Below are positions 7,605-15,611 of a stretch of DNA of 22,394 bases, one piece after another. The DNA is from Baffinella frigidus (Eukaryota > Cryptophyceae > Cryptomonadales > Baffinellaceae). The notes beneath the pieces are model-generated. The model searched no databases, was not told the DNA's origin, and saw only the letters and a list, made by a program, of their open reading frames with translations. A program made the translations under genes and the position numbers. Each line of letters opens with the position of its first letter. The stretch's first letter is position 1. Location of the stretch: positions 17,616-40,009 of the forward strand of contig MU647726.1 of the NCBI GenBank assembly GCA_026770585.1, read 5' to 3'.

Positions 7605-8237
7605 GGTGAGCGGTCGTGATCCCTTAGCCACACCTGCCGGCGGTACAAATGAGGACACGACACGATTTCGGTGGTACACACCAGGACAAGACACGACTAC
7701 GGCGGTACAAACCAGGACACGACAACGGTTCGTGATCCCGTAGCCACACCTGCCGTGTGATCCCTTTTCAGAACGGCACACACACGACGCGGCTTCGGCG
7801 GTACAAAGCAGGACACGACACGATTACGGCGGTACAAACCAGGACAAGACACCCGTCGCGGGCGAGCGGCCGTGATCACGCCACGATTACGGTGGTACAA
7901 GTAAGGACGCGACACGGGGACACGACACGAGTACGGTTGGTAACAATGCGGACCCCGTAGCCCCACCTGCCGGCGTAGGAGGTGGAGTTAGAATCCACCC
8001 GGAAAATGCTCGTATGAGCGGCCGACACGGGGTACAGTAAGTGGCACAATGCGTAGCATGTGCGGCGCTGACGCTGGTTGTTTGGCAATAAATTATCAAT
8101 CTCTCTCTAAGGACACGACTCGGTTTCGGTGGTACAAAATGAGGACACGCCACTGGCGTGTCCTCTAGTGTGACCGGGAGTACTAAATAACAATAAAAAG
8201 GGACACGACTGCGGTTTCTGTGGTACGAAGGAGGACA
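7605..8237. repeat. GGCGGTACAAACCAGGACACGAC repeat field 2
   Basis: At least eight degenerate units of the form ACGGCGGTACAAACCAGGAC + ACGAC (about 7635-7720, 7790-7850, 7882-7940, 8108-8150, 8200-8237). They are interleaved with CGTGATCCCGTAGCCACACC words at about 7614, 7730 and 7950 and CGTCGCGGGCGAGCGGCCGTG words at about 7596 and 7854. It is related to the field at 3225-3930. About 8000-8100 holds no recognised repeat. Confidence 0.75.
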
Positions 8238-8238
8238 C

Positions 8239-8395
8239 TCATAGGCTAACGGCCTGAAAATGGGGTAGTTAGGCATACGGGATTGCCTAGGACCTCCTAC
8301 CGTAGGCTGAGGGATCCTAGGACCAAAAAGTCTCGGCCTACGGTAGGAGGTCCTAGGCAATGCCGTAGGCCTAACTACTCCATTTTCAGGCCGTT
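8239..8395. mobile_element. hairpin element B3, loop in reverse orientation
   Basis: Same arms as B1 (TCATAGGCTAACGGCCTGA, TTGCCTAGGACCTCCTACCG), but the loop reads GGGATCCTAGGACCAAAAAG, so the whole element is reversed relative to B1 and B4. The outermost ~10 bases of the right arm are replaced by a run of G (8396 onward). Confidence 0.9.
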
Positions 8396-8430
8396 CTGGG
8401 GGGGGGTCGCTTTCTTACAGGTATCTGGGC

Positions 8431-8534
8431 TATCCCTTAAGTGACCAGTAGGCTCATACGCCCTACCGTAGGGCCCTAGGACCTGCCTAGGGCTTCCACG
8501 GGCGATTATTCGCCCGTTGGTCACTTAAGGGATA
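8431..8534. mobile_element. hairpin-ended element C2, 104 bp
   Basis: Terminal inverted repeats are TATCCCTTAAGTGACC and GGTCACTTAAGGGATA (16 bp, perfect). The left half of the interior matches C1 base for base over more than 45 bp. A second inner hairpin GGGCGATTATTCGCCC lies near 8500-8515. It is joined to B3 by a ~35-bp spacer with TTTCTTAC, also seen beside C1. Confidence 0.85.
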
Positions 8535-8550
8535 AGTAGCCGCAAAACCT

Positions 8551-8747
8551 GAACCCTGAGCCTTGACCCCTAGGTTTTGAAGCGTGGGGTTTTCTTCATC
8601 GCTTTTGGACAGCCTTCCACCCATTCTAGCGCTGTCTTGAGTTTTATTCGGGCTCGTCCTTAAAACTATTTAAGATCAAACATCCAGAACAAAATGGCGA
8701 ATAGAAAGCCTTTAGGACGAGCCAGAATAAAACTCAGACAGAGCTAG
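8551..8747 (+). repeat. segment duplicated in inverted orientation at 11831-12026
   Basis: Starts GAACCCTGAGCCTTGACCCC, continues CGCTTTTGGACAGCC and CCCATTCTAG, then the whole of foldback A2. The mirror copy has the same order on the minus strand, so element A and about 75 bp of flank moved as one unit. Confidence 0.85.
8626..8747. mobile_element. foldback element A2 (CTAGCTCTG family)
   Basis: Ends CTAGCGCTGTCTTGAGTTTT and the complement ending CAGACAGAGCTAG. The interior GGCGAATAGAAAGCC is shared with A1 and A3. 122 bp, no coding capacity. Confidence 0.85.
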
Positions 8748-8819
8748 GGATTGCTTGTCCGTGGGGGTTTAGGGGTCGACAATCGTCAAAAGTCACCATG
8801 TTGGGTCAAAAATCACCAC

Positions 8820-8839
8820 GTGGAAAGTGGACGGCGGGC
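8820..8839 (+). repeat. GTGGAAAGTGGACGGCGGGC module, first of five
   Basis: This 20-bp word occurs at 8820, 8979, 9306 and 9841, and with one change at 10214. It is usually preceded by CAAAAGTC-CACG or a variant, and twice followed by telomere-like DNA. Confidence 0.9.
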
Positions 8840-8875
8840 CGAAATTTCCTGGGCATGGACACGATTTGTGTAGTA

Positions 8876-8970
8876 ATCTAGGACCCTACGGTAGGAGATC
8901 CCTAGGGACCTAGGAATTGCCTAGGGGGGTGAATAAATGGACTCGTAGTGGCTTCAAGTCCGGGCGCGGA
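8876..8970 (+). repeat. CCTACGGTAGG relic and AGGAATTGCCTAGG module
   Basis: GGACCCTACGGTAGGAG and TCCCTAGGGACC resemble the family B core. AGGAATTGCCTAGGGGGGTG and CTTCAAGTCCGGGCGCGG are repeated at 9763-9820, with a partial copy at about 9596. Confidence 0.75.
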
Positions 8971-9012
8971 GGGGTCCGGTGGAAAGTGGACGGCGGGCTT
9001 TGCTGCATCTCC

Positions 9013-9114
9013 AGTACAGGAGTTACTCGCGAGTAACCCTATGCTCCTAGGACTAGCCCTACTGTAGGGCCCTAGGGTGGTGCGTGTCCTTAATTTCGAG
9101 TAACCCCTGTAGTC
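9013..9114. mobile_element. inverted repeat with GTTACTCGCGAGTAAC palindrome
   Basis: AGTACAGGAGTTACTCG (9013-9028) is nearly complementary to CGAGTAACCCCTGTAG (9099-9114). The left arm also forms a perfect 16-bp palindrome GTTACTCGCGAGTAAC (9022-9037). The interior has GCCCTACTGTAGGGC. Small foldback or relic. Confidence 0.55.
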
Positions 9115-9164
9115 ATTTTGAAGCGCACAAATGTACTTGAAGCATACGCCCACTTCACCCTACC

Positions 9165-9184
9165 CTCTCTCTCTCTCTCTCTCG
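9165..9184. repeat. (CT)n microsatellite
   Basis: About ten CT dinucleotides immediately before telomere-like block 3. Confidence 0.9.
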
Positions 9185-9340
9185 GGTCCAGGGTTCGGGG
9201 TTCAGGGTGTAGGGTTTAAGGTTTAGGGTTCAGGGTTCAGGGTTCAGGGTTCAGGGTTGGTTGAGGGAGGTTCGGTCCGGGCGCGGAGGGGTCAAAAGTC
9301 CTCACGTGGAAAGTGGACGGCGGGCTTTAGGGTGCAGGGT

Positions 9341-9393
<53 letters not shown>

Positions 9394-9560
9394 GGTTCGG
9401 GGTTTAGGGTGTAGGGTTTAAGGTTTAGGGTTTAGGGTTTAAGGGTTCAGGGCTCAGGGTTCGGGGTTTAGGGTGTAGGGTTTAAAGTTTAGGGTTCAGG
9501 GTTCAGGGTTCAGGGTTCAGGGTTCAGGGTTCAGGGTTCAGGGTTCAGGGTTGGTTGAGG
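9184..9560 (+). repeat. telomere-like block 3
   Basis: Includes a uniform run of TTGAGGG (about 9 copies, 9338-9400) and a uniform run of TTCAGGG (about 8 copies, 9490-9550), separated by GTTTAGGGTGTAGGGTTTAA units. Interrupted at about 9256-9327 by TTCGGTCCGGGCGCGG and the GTGGAAAG module. Confidence 0.85.
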
Positions 9561-9641
9561 GAGGTTCGGTCCGGGCGCGGAGGAGGTTCGGACCTAGGAA
9601 TTGCCTAGGGGGTGCGGCAGCAGGGTTCCAGCAGCAGTACA

Positions 9642-9720
9642 ACGCAAGGCAGTCACCTCGGACAGTTGGCTTCGGCGTCCGCGTGACCGGTCACGCGGGC
9701 GTTCACGAGCCTGCCGGCGG
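9642..9720 (+). repeat. 79-bp repeat shared with the window end
   Basis: ACGCAAGGCAGTCAC, then TGGCTTCGGCGTCC and the perfect palindrome GCGTGACCGGTCACGC, ending GCCTGCCGGCGG. A same-orientation copy is at 22315-22394, where the window stops. Confidence 0.9.
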
Positions 9721-9862
9721 GGCTGTTCCACGCTCGGTCCGGGCGCGGAGGAGGTTCGGACCCAGGAATTGCCTAGGGGGGTGAATAGATGGACTCGCAG
9801 TAGCTTCAAGTCCGGGCGCGGGGGGGTCAAAAGTCCTCACGTGGAAAGTGGACGGCGGGCTT

Positions 9863-10150
9863 TAGGGTGCAGGGTTCAGAGTTCAGGGTTCAGGGTTGAG
9901 GGTTCGGGGTTTAGGGTGTAGGGTGTAGGGTTCAGGGCTCAGGGTTGAAGGTGCAGGGTTCAGGGTTCAGGGTTCAGGGTTCGGGGTTTAGGGTGTAGGG
10001 TTTAAGGTTTAGGGTTTAAGCTTCAGGGTTTAGGGTTTAGGGTTTAGGGTTGAGGGTTCGGGGTTTAGGGTGTAGGGTTGAAGGTTCAGGGTTCAGGGTT
10101 CAGGGTTCAGGGTTCAGGGTTCAGGGTTCAGGGTTGGTTGAGGGGTTTAA
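9863..10150 (+). repeat. telomere-like block 4
   Basis: TTCAGGG, TTTAGGG and TTGAGGG heptamers with the same GTTTAGGGTGTAGGGTTTAA units as block 3, so blocks 3 and 4 with the preceding module look like two copies of one long unit (about 530 bp apart). Confidence 0.8.
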
Positions 10151-10152
10151 GA

Positions 10153-10209
10153 ATTTAGGGATCAAAAGTCAATTTAGGGGTCAAGAGTCAATTTAGGGGT
10201 CAAAAGTCA
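10153..10209 (+). repeat. 19-bp tandem repeat, three copies
   Basis: ATTTAGGGGTCAAAAGTCA occurs three times with one or two changes. It fuses a telomere-like half with the dispersed CAAAAGTCA word. Confidence 0.9.
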
Positions 10210-10271
10210 CCATGTGGAAAGTTGACGGCGGGCCGTCGCGCCACTGGATCTGCAAACAGACAGGTTATCAG

Positions 10272-10345
10272 CCTCACGCACTGTCAAAAGTTGATCAACT
10301 TTCAGGAACGTTGTTGATCAACTTTCAGGAACAAAAGTTGACGAT
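10272..10345. repeat. GTTGATCAACTTTCAGGAAC direct repeat with palindromes
   Basis: Two copies of GTTGATCAACTTTCAGGAAC (about 10291 and 10314) lie in a stretch rich in AAAAGTTGA and its complement. AAAGTTGATCAACTTT is a perfect palindrome. The flanks 10234-10271 and 10345-10438 hold no recognised gene. Confidence 0.8.
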
Positions 10346-10439
10346 GCTGGCGCTGAAGTGTCAACTTTCGTGGCTTGAGTTAACATCCGTATGCGGGTCT
10401 CCGACAGGATCGGGTTCAGCCAGACCTTGGTTCGTGGCC

Positions 10440-10508
10440 CCTAAACCCTAAACCCTAAACCGTGAACCCTAATTTCTAAACCCCAACCCCGAAACCCTGA
10501 ACCCTACC
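10440..10508 (-). repeat. telomere-like block 5, reversed polarity
   Basis: CCCTAAA-type heptamers on the + strand (CCCTAAACCCTAAACC and variants), so the G-rich strand is minus, opposite to blocks 1-4. Confidence 0.85.
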
Positions 10509-10930
10509 CAGGTGGATGTTGACAGTCTACCTACCCTAACACAGGCTACCGTAACACATACTTACCCTCCACACATACTCCTTCGGCCGGCCCCCGATTT
10601 CCCCCTGCAAGGAAGTATGCCTGAAGGGTGGACACCATGACGCATACCTACCCTCCACACATACTCAATCAGTCCGGCCCCGACGGGTATGTGTTAGGGT
10701 GGGTCCACTGTACTGCACAGCCCCACTTTTAAAGTAATATTTCCTGGTACTAACCTTGCCCGGTCTCGTCCCCTTTCTGGTACTAATTCCGCCCGGTCTC
10801 GTCCGGGTCACGTCCGAGATTAGTACCAGACGAGAGGACACGACCTAGTACTAGTCTGGGTACTAGGTAGGTCCACTGTATCTTCGTCAACCTCTTATCG
10901 GTGACTTCGGGAATCGGTCCAAACTTGATT
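10509..10930. repeat. short direct and inverted repeats, no gene
   Basis: TACCCTCCACACATACTC occurs at about 10561 and 10648. CTACCCTAACACA near 10531 is complementary to TGTGTTAGGGTGGG near 10690. GGTACTAAT (about 10779) and ATTAGTACC (about 10817) form a hairpin around CCCGGTCTCGTCCGGG. GGTCCACTGTA occurs at about 10702 and 10869. Confidence 0.6.
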
Positions 10931-11006
10931 CTCACCCGGGAACGCGCCAAAAGTCAACAAATATCCCCCATAAATCCGGGGGGGAAGGGCAGCGGTGGCT
11001 GCTAAG

Positions 11007-11174
11007 TTCATAGGGTAACGGCCTGAAAATGGGGTAGTTAGGCCTACGGCATTGCCTAGGACCTCCTACCGTAGGCCGAGACTTTTTGGTCCTAGGATCC
11101 CTCGGCCTACGGGAGGAGGTCCTAGGCAATGCCGTATGTCTAACTACCCCATTTTCAGGCAGTTAGCCTATCAA
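11007..11174. mobile_element. hairpin element B4, 168 bp
   Basis: The same length and loop orientation as B1, with scattered changes in the right arm (CTACGGGAGGAGG, TATGTCTAACTACC, CAGGCAGTTAGCC). No duplicated target site is visible beside it. 10931-11006 carries a CGCCAAAAGTCAACA word. Confidence 0.9.
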
Positions 11175-11245
11175 AGTGGTGGTACGGAAACCCCTCAGGT
11201 TCCTTGTCAGATTGGAATTGAAGGAATTTGCTCTGTAAAGCAACA

Positions 11246-11590
11246 CAGGGTTTAGGGTTTCGGGTTTCGGGATCAGGGTTTCGGGTTTCGGGATCAGGGT
11301 TTCGGGATGAGGGTTTCGGGTTTCGGGATGAGGGTTTCGGGTTCAGAGTTTCGGGTTTTGGGTTTCGGGTTCAGGGTTTAGGGTTTAAAGTTTGGGGTTT
11401 AGGGTTTGGGGTTTAGGGTTTGGGGTTTAGGGTTTGGGGTCCAGGGTTTGGGGTCTAGGATTGAGGGTTTGGGGTTTGGGGTTTGGGGTTTGGGGTTTGG
11501 GGTTTAGAGGTACCTCGACTGTTCGAGCCTCTGCGTCCACCGACACCTCTGGAAAAGGGTGTGGGGTTTAGGGTTTGGGGTTTGGGGTTT
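11246..11590 (+). repeat. telomere-like block 6
   Basis: TTTCGGG-rich first half (about 11250-11360) and TTTGGGG-rich second half (about 11390-11508), then a short non-repeat stretch with GGTACCTCG and another TTTGGGG run. The uniform variant changes along the block. Confidence 0.85.
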
Positions 11591-11604
11591 GATCATTGTA
11601 CAAT

Positions 11605-11800
11605 GTCTAGCTCTGCCTCTCTCCTCCTCCTCTNNNNNNNNNNNNNNNNNNNNNNNNNNNNNNNNNNNNNNNNNNNNNNNNNNNNNNNNNNNNNNNNNNN
11701 NNNCCCCCCCCCTCTCTCCTCCTCCTCCTCTCCTCCTCTCCTCCTCCTCCTCCTCCTCCTCCGCCTCCTCCTCTTCCACCACACTCTCCCCTCCCTAGTC
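11605..11800. repeat. polypyrimidine (TCC)n tract containing an assembly gap
   Basis: CT-rich DNA from 11607, 70 N at 11634-11703, then C(9) and TCC triplets to about 11796. The gap size may be a placeholder. A CTAGCTCTGCCTCTC word at about 11606 is another family A end without a recognised partner. Polyserine/polyglutamate frames here are artefacts. Confidence 0.9.
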
Positions 11801-11830
11801 TAGTCGGGTGGTAGTCTCGGGTCAGGGTTC

Positions 11831-11951
11831 CTAGCTCTGCCTGAGTTTTATTCTGGCTCGTCCTCTAGGATTTCTATTCGCCTTTTTGGACTGGATTTCT
11901 GCTCTTAAATACTTTTAAGGACGAGCCCGAATAAAACTCAGACAGAGCTAG
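11831..11951. mobile_element. foldback element A3 (CTAGCTCTG family)
   Basis: Ends CTAGCTCTGCCTGAGTTTTA and the complement ending CAGACAGAGCTAG; 121 bp. The interior is the reverse complement of A2, with shared GGATTTCTATTCGCC. Confidence 0.9.
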
Positions 11952-12026
11952 AATGGGTTGACGGCTGTCCAAAAGCGTTGTTGACACCCCTACGCTTCAA
12001 AGCTTGGGGGTCAAGGCTCAGGGTTC
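11831..12026 (-). repeat. inverted copy of 8551-8747
   Basis: Foldback A3 plus right flank GAATGGGTTGACGGCTGTCC, AAAAGCG, GCTTCAAAGC and GGGGGTCAAGGCTCAGGG match A2 and its left flank in reverse complement, with a small insertion. Confidence 0.85.
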
Positions 12027-12952
12027 ATGGTTTGCGGCTTCAGTCTTATGGTTTAAGGTTTAGGGTTTAGGGTTTAGGGTTTAGGGCTTGGATGATTTAG
12101 GGCAAGGTTTCGGGTTTAGGGTTTGGGGTTTAGGGTTCAGGGTTTAGGGCACAGGGTTCAGAGTTCAGGGTTTCGGGTTGAGGGGTTGGGGTTTAGGGTT
12201 TAGGGTTTAGGGGTTGGTGTTTAGGGTTTAGGGTTCAGGGGTTAGGGTTCAAGGTTTAGGGTTTCAGGTTTAGGGTTTGGGGTTTAGGGTTTAGGGGTTA
12301 AGGGTTTAGGGTTTAGGGTTTAGGGTTTAGGGTTTAGGGTTTAGGGTTTAGGGTTTAGGGTTTAGGGTTTAGGGTTTGGGGGTTAGGGGTAACCAGCAAT
12401 GCGCGCCCCAGTTCAGTCTTGTGGTTCAAGGTTTAGGGTTTAGGGTTTAGGGCTTGGAGGATTTAGGGTAAGGTTTCGGGTTTAGGGTTCAGGGTTTAGG
12501 GTTTAGGGTTTAGGGTCTAGGGTACAGGGTTCAGAGTTCAGGGTTTCGGGTTGAGGGGTTGGGGTTTAGGGTTTAGGGTTGAGGGGTTGGGGTTTAGGGT
12601 TTAGGGTTCAGGGGTTAGGGTTCAAGGTTCAGGGTTTTGGGGTTCAGGTTTAGGGTTTGGGATTTAGGGTTTAGGGGTTAAGGGTTTAGGGTGTAGGGTT
12701 TAGGGTTTAGGGTTTAGGGTTTAGGGTTTAGGGTTTAGGGGTTGGGGCAAAGTAGCACAGAGTGAGGTTCCCAGTTTAGGGTTTGGGGTTTAGGGTTTAG
12801 GGTCTAAGGTTGAGGGTTTAGGGTTTGGGGTTTAGGGTTTAGGGTTTTAAGGTTTAAGGTTTAGGGTTTAGGGTTTCGGGTTTCGGTTTCGGTTTCAAGG
12901 TTTAGGGTTTCGGGTTCAGGTTTAGGTTTTGGGATTTAGGGTTTAGGGGTTA
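12027..12952 (+). repeat. telomere-like block 7 with higher-order repeats
   Basis: Contains the most perfect run of TTTAGGG in the window (about 11 copies, 12301-12378). A segment starting TTCAGTCTT and including GCTTGGA(T/G)GATTTAGGG occurs at 12039 and 12412, a ~373-bp higher-order period. GTTGGGGCAAAGTAGCACAG lies at 12741. GGGGTAACCAGCAATGCGCG (12386) is the first of four such modules. Confidence 0.9.
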
Positions 12953-13017
12953 GGGGTAACCAGCGATGCGCGCTCCCAGGGTGGCATTGGAGCCATTCAC
13001 GTCGGAATTGGAGCCGT
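12953..13017 (+). repeat. GGGGTAACCAGCGATGCGCG / GGAGCC module, copy 2
   Basis: GGGGTAACCAGCGATGCGCG, then GGGTGGCATTGGAGCCATTC, then ACGTCGGAATTGGAGCCGT. Copies at 13236-13308 and 13502-13568; a short form at 12386-12410. Confidence 0.9.
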
Positions 13018-13140
13018 AAACGAAACCCTAAACGAAACCATAAACCCTCAACCCGTAAACGAAACCCTAAACCCTCAACCCGAAAACGCCGTAAACGAAA
13101 CCCTAAACCCTCAACCCGAAAACGCAACTCGAAAGAGGGT
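13018..13140 (-). repeat. reversed-polarity block with CGTAAACGAAACCCTAAACC units
   Basis: Three copies of a ~29-bp unit beginning CGTAAACGAAACCCTAAACC (or a close variant) and ending CTCAACCCG. C-rich heptamers are on the + strand, flanked on both sides by blocks with the opposite polarity. Confidence 0.85.
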
Positions 13141-13501
13141 ACCTCGCGTTTAGGGTTTAGGGTTTAGGGTTTAGGGTTTAGGGTTTCGGGTTTCGGGTTC
13201 AGGTTTAGGGTTTGGGATTTAGGGTTTAGGGTTTAGGGGTAACCAGCGATGCGCGCCCCCGGGGTGGCATTGGAGCCATTCACCCCGGGTTGGCATTGGA
13301 GCCATTCGGTTTAGGGTTTAGGGTTGAGGGGTTGGGGCAAAGTAGCACAGAGTGAGGTTCCCAGTTTAGGGTTTGAGGTCCAGGGCTGAGGGTCTAAGGT
13401 TTAGGGTTTAGGGTTTAGGGTTTAGGGTTTAGGATTTAGGGTTTAGGGTTTAATGTTTAGGGTTTAGGGTTTGGGGTTTAGGGTTTAGGGTTTAGGGGTT
13501 A
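13141..13501 (+). repeat. telomere-like block 8 with repeated modules
   Basis: TTTAGGG arrays around a second GTTGGGGCAAAGTAGCACAG (13331, exactly 590 bp after the first) and GGGGTAACC module copy 3 (13236-13308), which carries two TGGCATTGGAGCCATTC words. Confidence 0.85.
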
Positions 13502-13550
13502 GGGGTAACCAGCGATGCGCGCCCCCAGGGTGGCATTGGAGCCATTCACG

Positions 13551-13675
13551 TCGGAATTGGAGCCGTTTGTTTTCGCGCCGGAATTGGAGCCGTTTGTTTT
13601 CACGTCGGAATTGGAGCCGTTTGTTTTCACGCCGGAATTGGAGCCGTTTGTTTTCGCGCCGGAATTGGAGCCGTT
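13551..13675 (+). repeat. 27-bp minisatellite, five copies
   Basis: The unit CGGAATTGGAGCCGTTTGTT + TTCGCGC repeats at 13551, 13578, 13605, 13632 and 13659, alternating CACGTC/CGCGCC at the junctions. Because 27 is a multiple of 3, both strands stay open and give repeat peptides. I see no gene start or flanking coding context. Confidence 0.9.
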
Positions 13676-13904
13676 AGCCGCGTCGGAGGCCGGGAGCACC
13701 TGGGGTTGTCACGTCCGGAATTAGTAAGCAGCCGGTACAAAAAGTTACTACCGGCACGTCCAATAAATACACTCCGATTTGCCCCCGGGGCGTTGGAGCC
13801 ATTCACGTTGGAATTGGAGCCGTTTGGAGCTTCGGAGGCCGGGAGCGTCTGGGGTTTCGGGATTCGGTGTCAGGTTATGGGCTCGATGGACAGGTTTTAG
13901 GCAC
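13676..13904. other. no gene; relics of GGAGCC and GGTACAAA words
   Basis: CGTCGGAGGCCGGGAGC occurs at about 13680 and, slightly altered, at about 13834. GGAGCCATTCACGTTGGAATT lies at about 13793. GCCGGTACAAAAAGTTACTACCGG forms a small imperfect hairpin at about 13731-13755. Confidence 0.55.
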
Positions 13905-14180
13905 TGCGGGTTTAGGGTTTTGGGGTTTGAGGTTTGGGGTTTTGGGTTTATGGTTTATGGGTTATGGTTTATGGTGCATGGTGTATGGTTCATGGCTTGG
14001 GGCTTGGGGTTTGGAGTTTGGGGTTCAGGGTTTGGAGTTTAGGGTTTTGGGTTTGGGGTTTTGGGTTTTGGGTTTTGGGTTTTGGGTTTTGGGTTTGGGG
14101 TTTTGGGTTTCGGATCAAGGGTTAAAGGTTCAGGGTTTCGGATTTCGGATGCAGGGTTTCGGGGTTCGGGTGTCGGATTT
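13905..14180 (+). repeat. telomere-like block 9
   Basis: TTTTGGG-rich (a clear uniform run near 14042-14105), also TTTATGG and TTTGGGG. Gly/Phe/Leu/Trp-rich frames here are read from the heptamers. Confidence 0.85.
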
Positions 14181-14576
14181 GGAGTTTCATCAAAGTCACT
14201 CACAGACGAATGAGAAAAGTGGCACAATCTCAGGGTCGAGTTGAGGACCCACTCGGGGGGCTTGTAGTTTTTAGTGTATAGTGTATAGGGTTGAGGGTTG
14301 ACGGCTTAGTGCATAGGGTACAGGGTTGAGGGCACCATCCGCGGGTCCGTGATCGTCTTCGGCTCCTGTATTTCGGGTGTGGAGCTTCGGGTACCACTCA
14401 GTGGGCTTCAAGGGTTTCGGATTTGAACTTGGGGCCGGATTCTAGGGTGTTACGTGACCAAATTGACTCCAGAAAATCCTTAAAGTTAATCATATCTGGG
14501 CAAGTTGACTTCTGTTGAAAGGTCCGTAGTCCACCGTGTGGAGAGTGGGTGTTTGGGTTTCGGGTTTCGGGTTTCG
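14181..14576. other. no gene seen; weak telomere-like traces
   Basis: AAAGTCACTCACAGACGAATG at about 14192 is a diverged copy of the module at 14577. GTGTATAGGG heptamer-like words lie at about 14272-14335. TTTCGGG run at about 14550-14580. Nothing else is recognised. Confidence 0.4.
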
Positions 14577-14842
14577 GGTTTGTAAAGTCACTCACCGACG
14601 AATGCGAAAAGCGGCGGAGAGAAGACGAGTGGAGAGTGGGGAGCGGATAGTGTGGAGTGTAGAGTGTAGAGTGTAGAGTGTAGAGTGTAGAGTGTAGAGT
14701 GTAGAGTGAAGAGTGTAGAGTGTAGAGTGTAGAGTGTAGAGTGTAGAGTGGGTGTTCGGGTTTGTAAAGTCCCTCACCGACGAAGGGTTTGTAAAGTCAC
14801 TCACCGACGAATGCGAAAAGCGGCGGAGAGAAGACGCGTGGA
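14577..14842 (+). repeat. AAAGTCACTCACCGACGAATG modules flanking a 7-bp array
   Basis: A ~58-bp module (GGGTTTGTAAAGTCACTCAC, CGACGAATGCGAAAAGCGG, CGGAGAGAAGACG) at about 14577-14634 and 14785-14842, with a partial copy at about 14758. Between them lies the (GTGTAGA)n array at 14654-14749, about 13 copies with one variant. Confidence 0.9.
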
Positions 14843-15240
14843 ACTCTCGGCGCCCCGCCCCTGCGATTTGATTTGATTTAAATTCGATTTGATTCAAATT
14901 CGATTTGATTCAGTTTGATCTCGTCAATTCAAACTGACTTGACGTGCACTTCCACACAAGAATGCTGGAGATGTCTATTTAAAACCGTTAGCTTTTACAC
15001 CTGGGCGTTTGTGTAGTAACTTTCGTGAGGTTGGTCACGTAACTCTGCGAATTTAGCACAGTCACGAGGTTGGTTACGTTATCCTGGTACAAATATGTAC
15101 ATCCCCACATGTAAATAGGGTCCCGCCGCATTCTCAAGTAGTTGAACTGGTCCTCTATTCAATTAATTTGATTTGATTTATAGCTGCACAATCCTGCGGT
15201 TGAAAAAGAGAGGTCGCGTCCACTCGAACGCGCGGGGTTT
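14843..15240. other. no gene; GATTTGATT low-complexity and scattered words
   Basis: GATTTGATT-type low complexity at about 14868-14925 and 15163-15182. GAGGTTGGTCACGTAA-like words occur at about 15028 and 15065. TTTGTGTAGTAACTTTCGT (about 15009) is a family D inner word on its own. Confidence 0.5.
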
Positions 15241-15600
15241 ACAACTGTACGACTTTAAAAACTAATTGTAGAACTGTACAACTAATTGTAAAAATGTACA
15301 ACTAATTGTACAACTGTACAAGTAACTGATCAACTGTACAAAATTGTACAACTGTACAACTAGTTGTACAACTGTACAACTGTACAACTGTACAACTGAC
15401 TGTACAACTGTACAAGTGACTGTACAACTGTACAACTAATTATACAACTGTACAATTAACTGTACAACTGCACAACTGTACGACTGTACAACTGTAGGAC
15501 TGTACGACTGTACAACTGTACAACTGTACAACTAACTGTACAACTTCTGTACGACTTCTGTACACCTATACAACTATATACAACTATATAACTGTACAAC
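15241..15600. repeat. (TGTACAAC)n minisatellite
   Basis: 8-bp TGTACAAC units, some extended to 12 bp by TAAT or TAAC, with GACTGTACGACT variants. TGTACA inside the unit is a palindrome, so the array is rich in short hairpins. Confidence 0.9.
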
Positions 15601-15611
15601 ACCAGTCAAGT

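Noticed and set aside
7121-7681. 186-codon minus frame rich in Tyr/Ile/Val
   Set aside because: Its core is the CA/TA microsatellite at 7306-7498; the ends are direct repeats.
12301-12378. True chromosome end
   Set aside because: The perfect TTTAGGG run is only about 11 copies and is flanked by 10 kb of other DNA on both sides.
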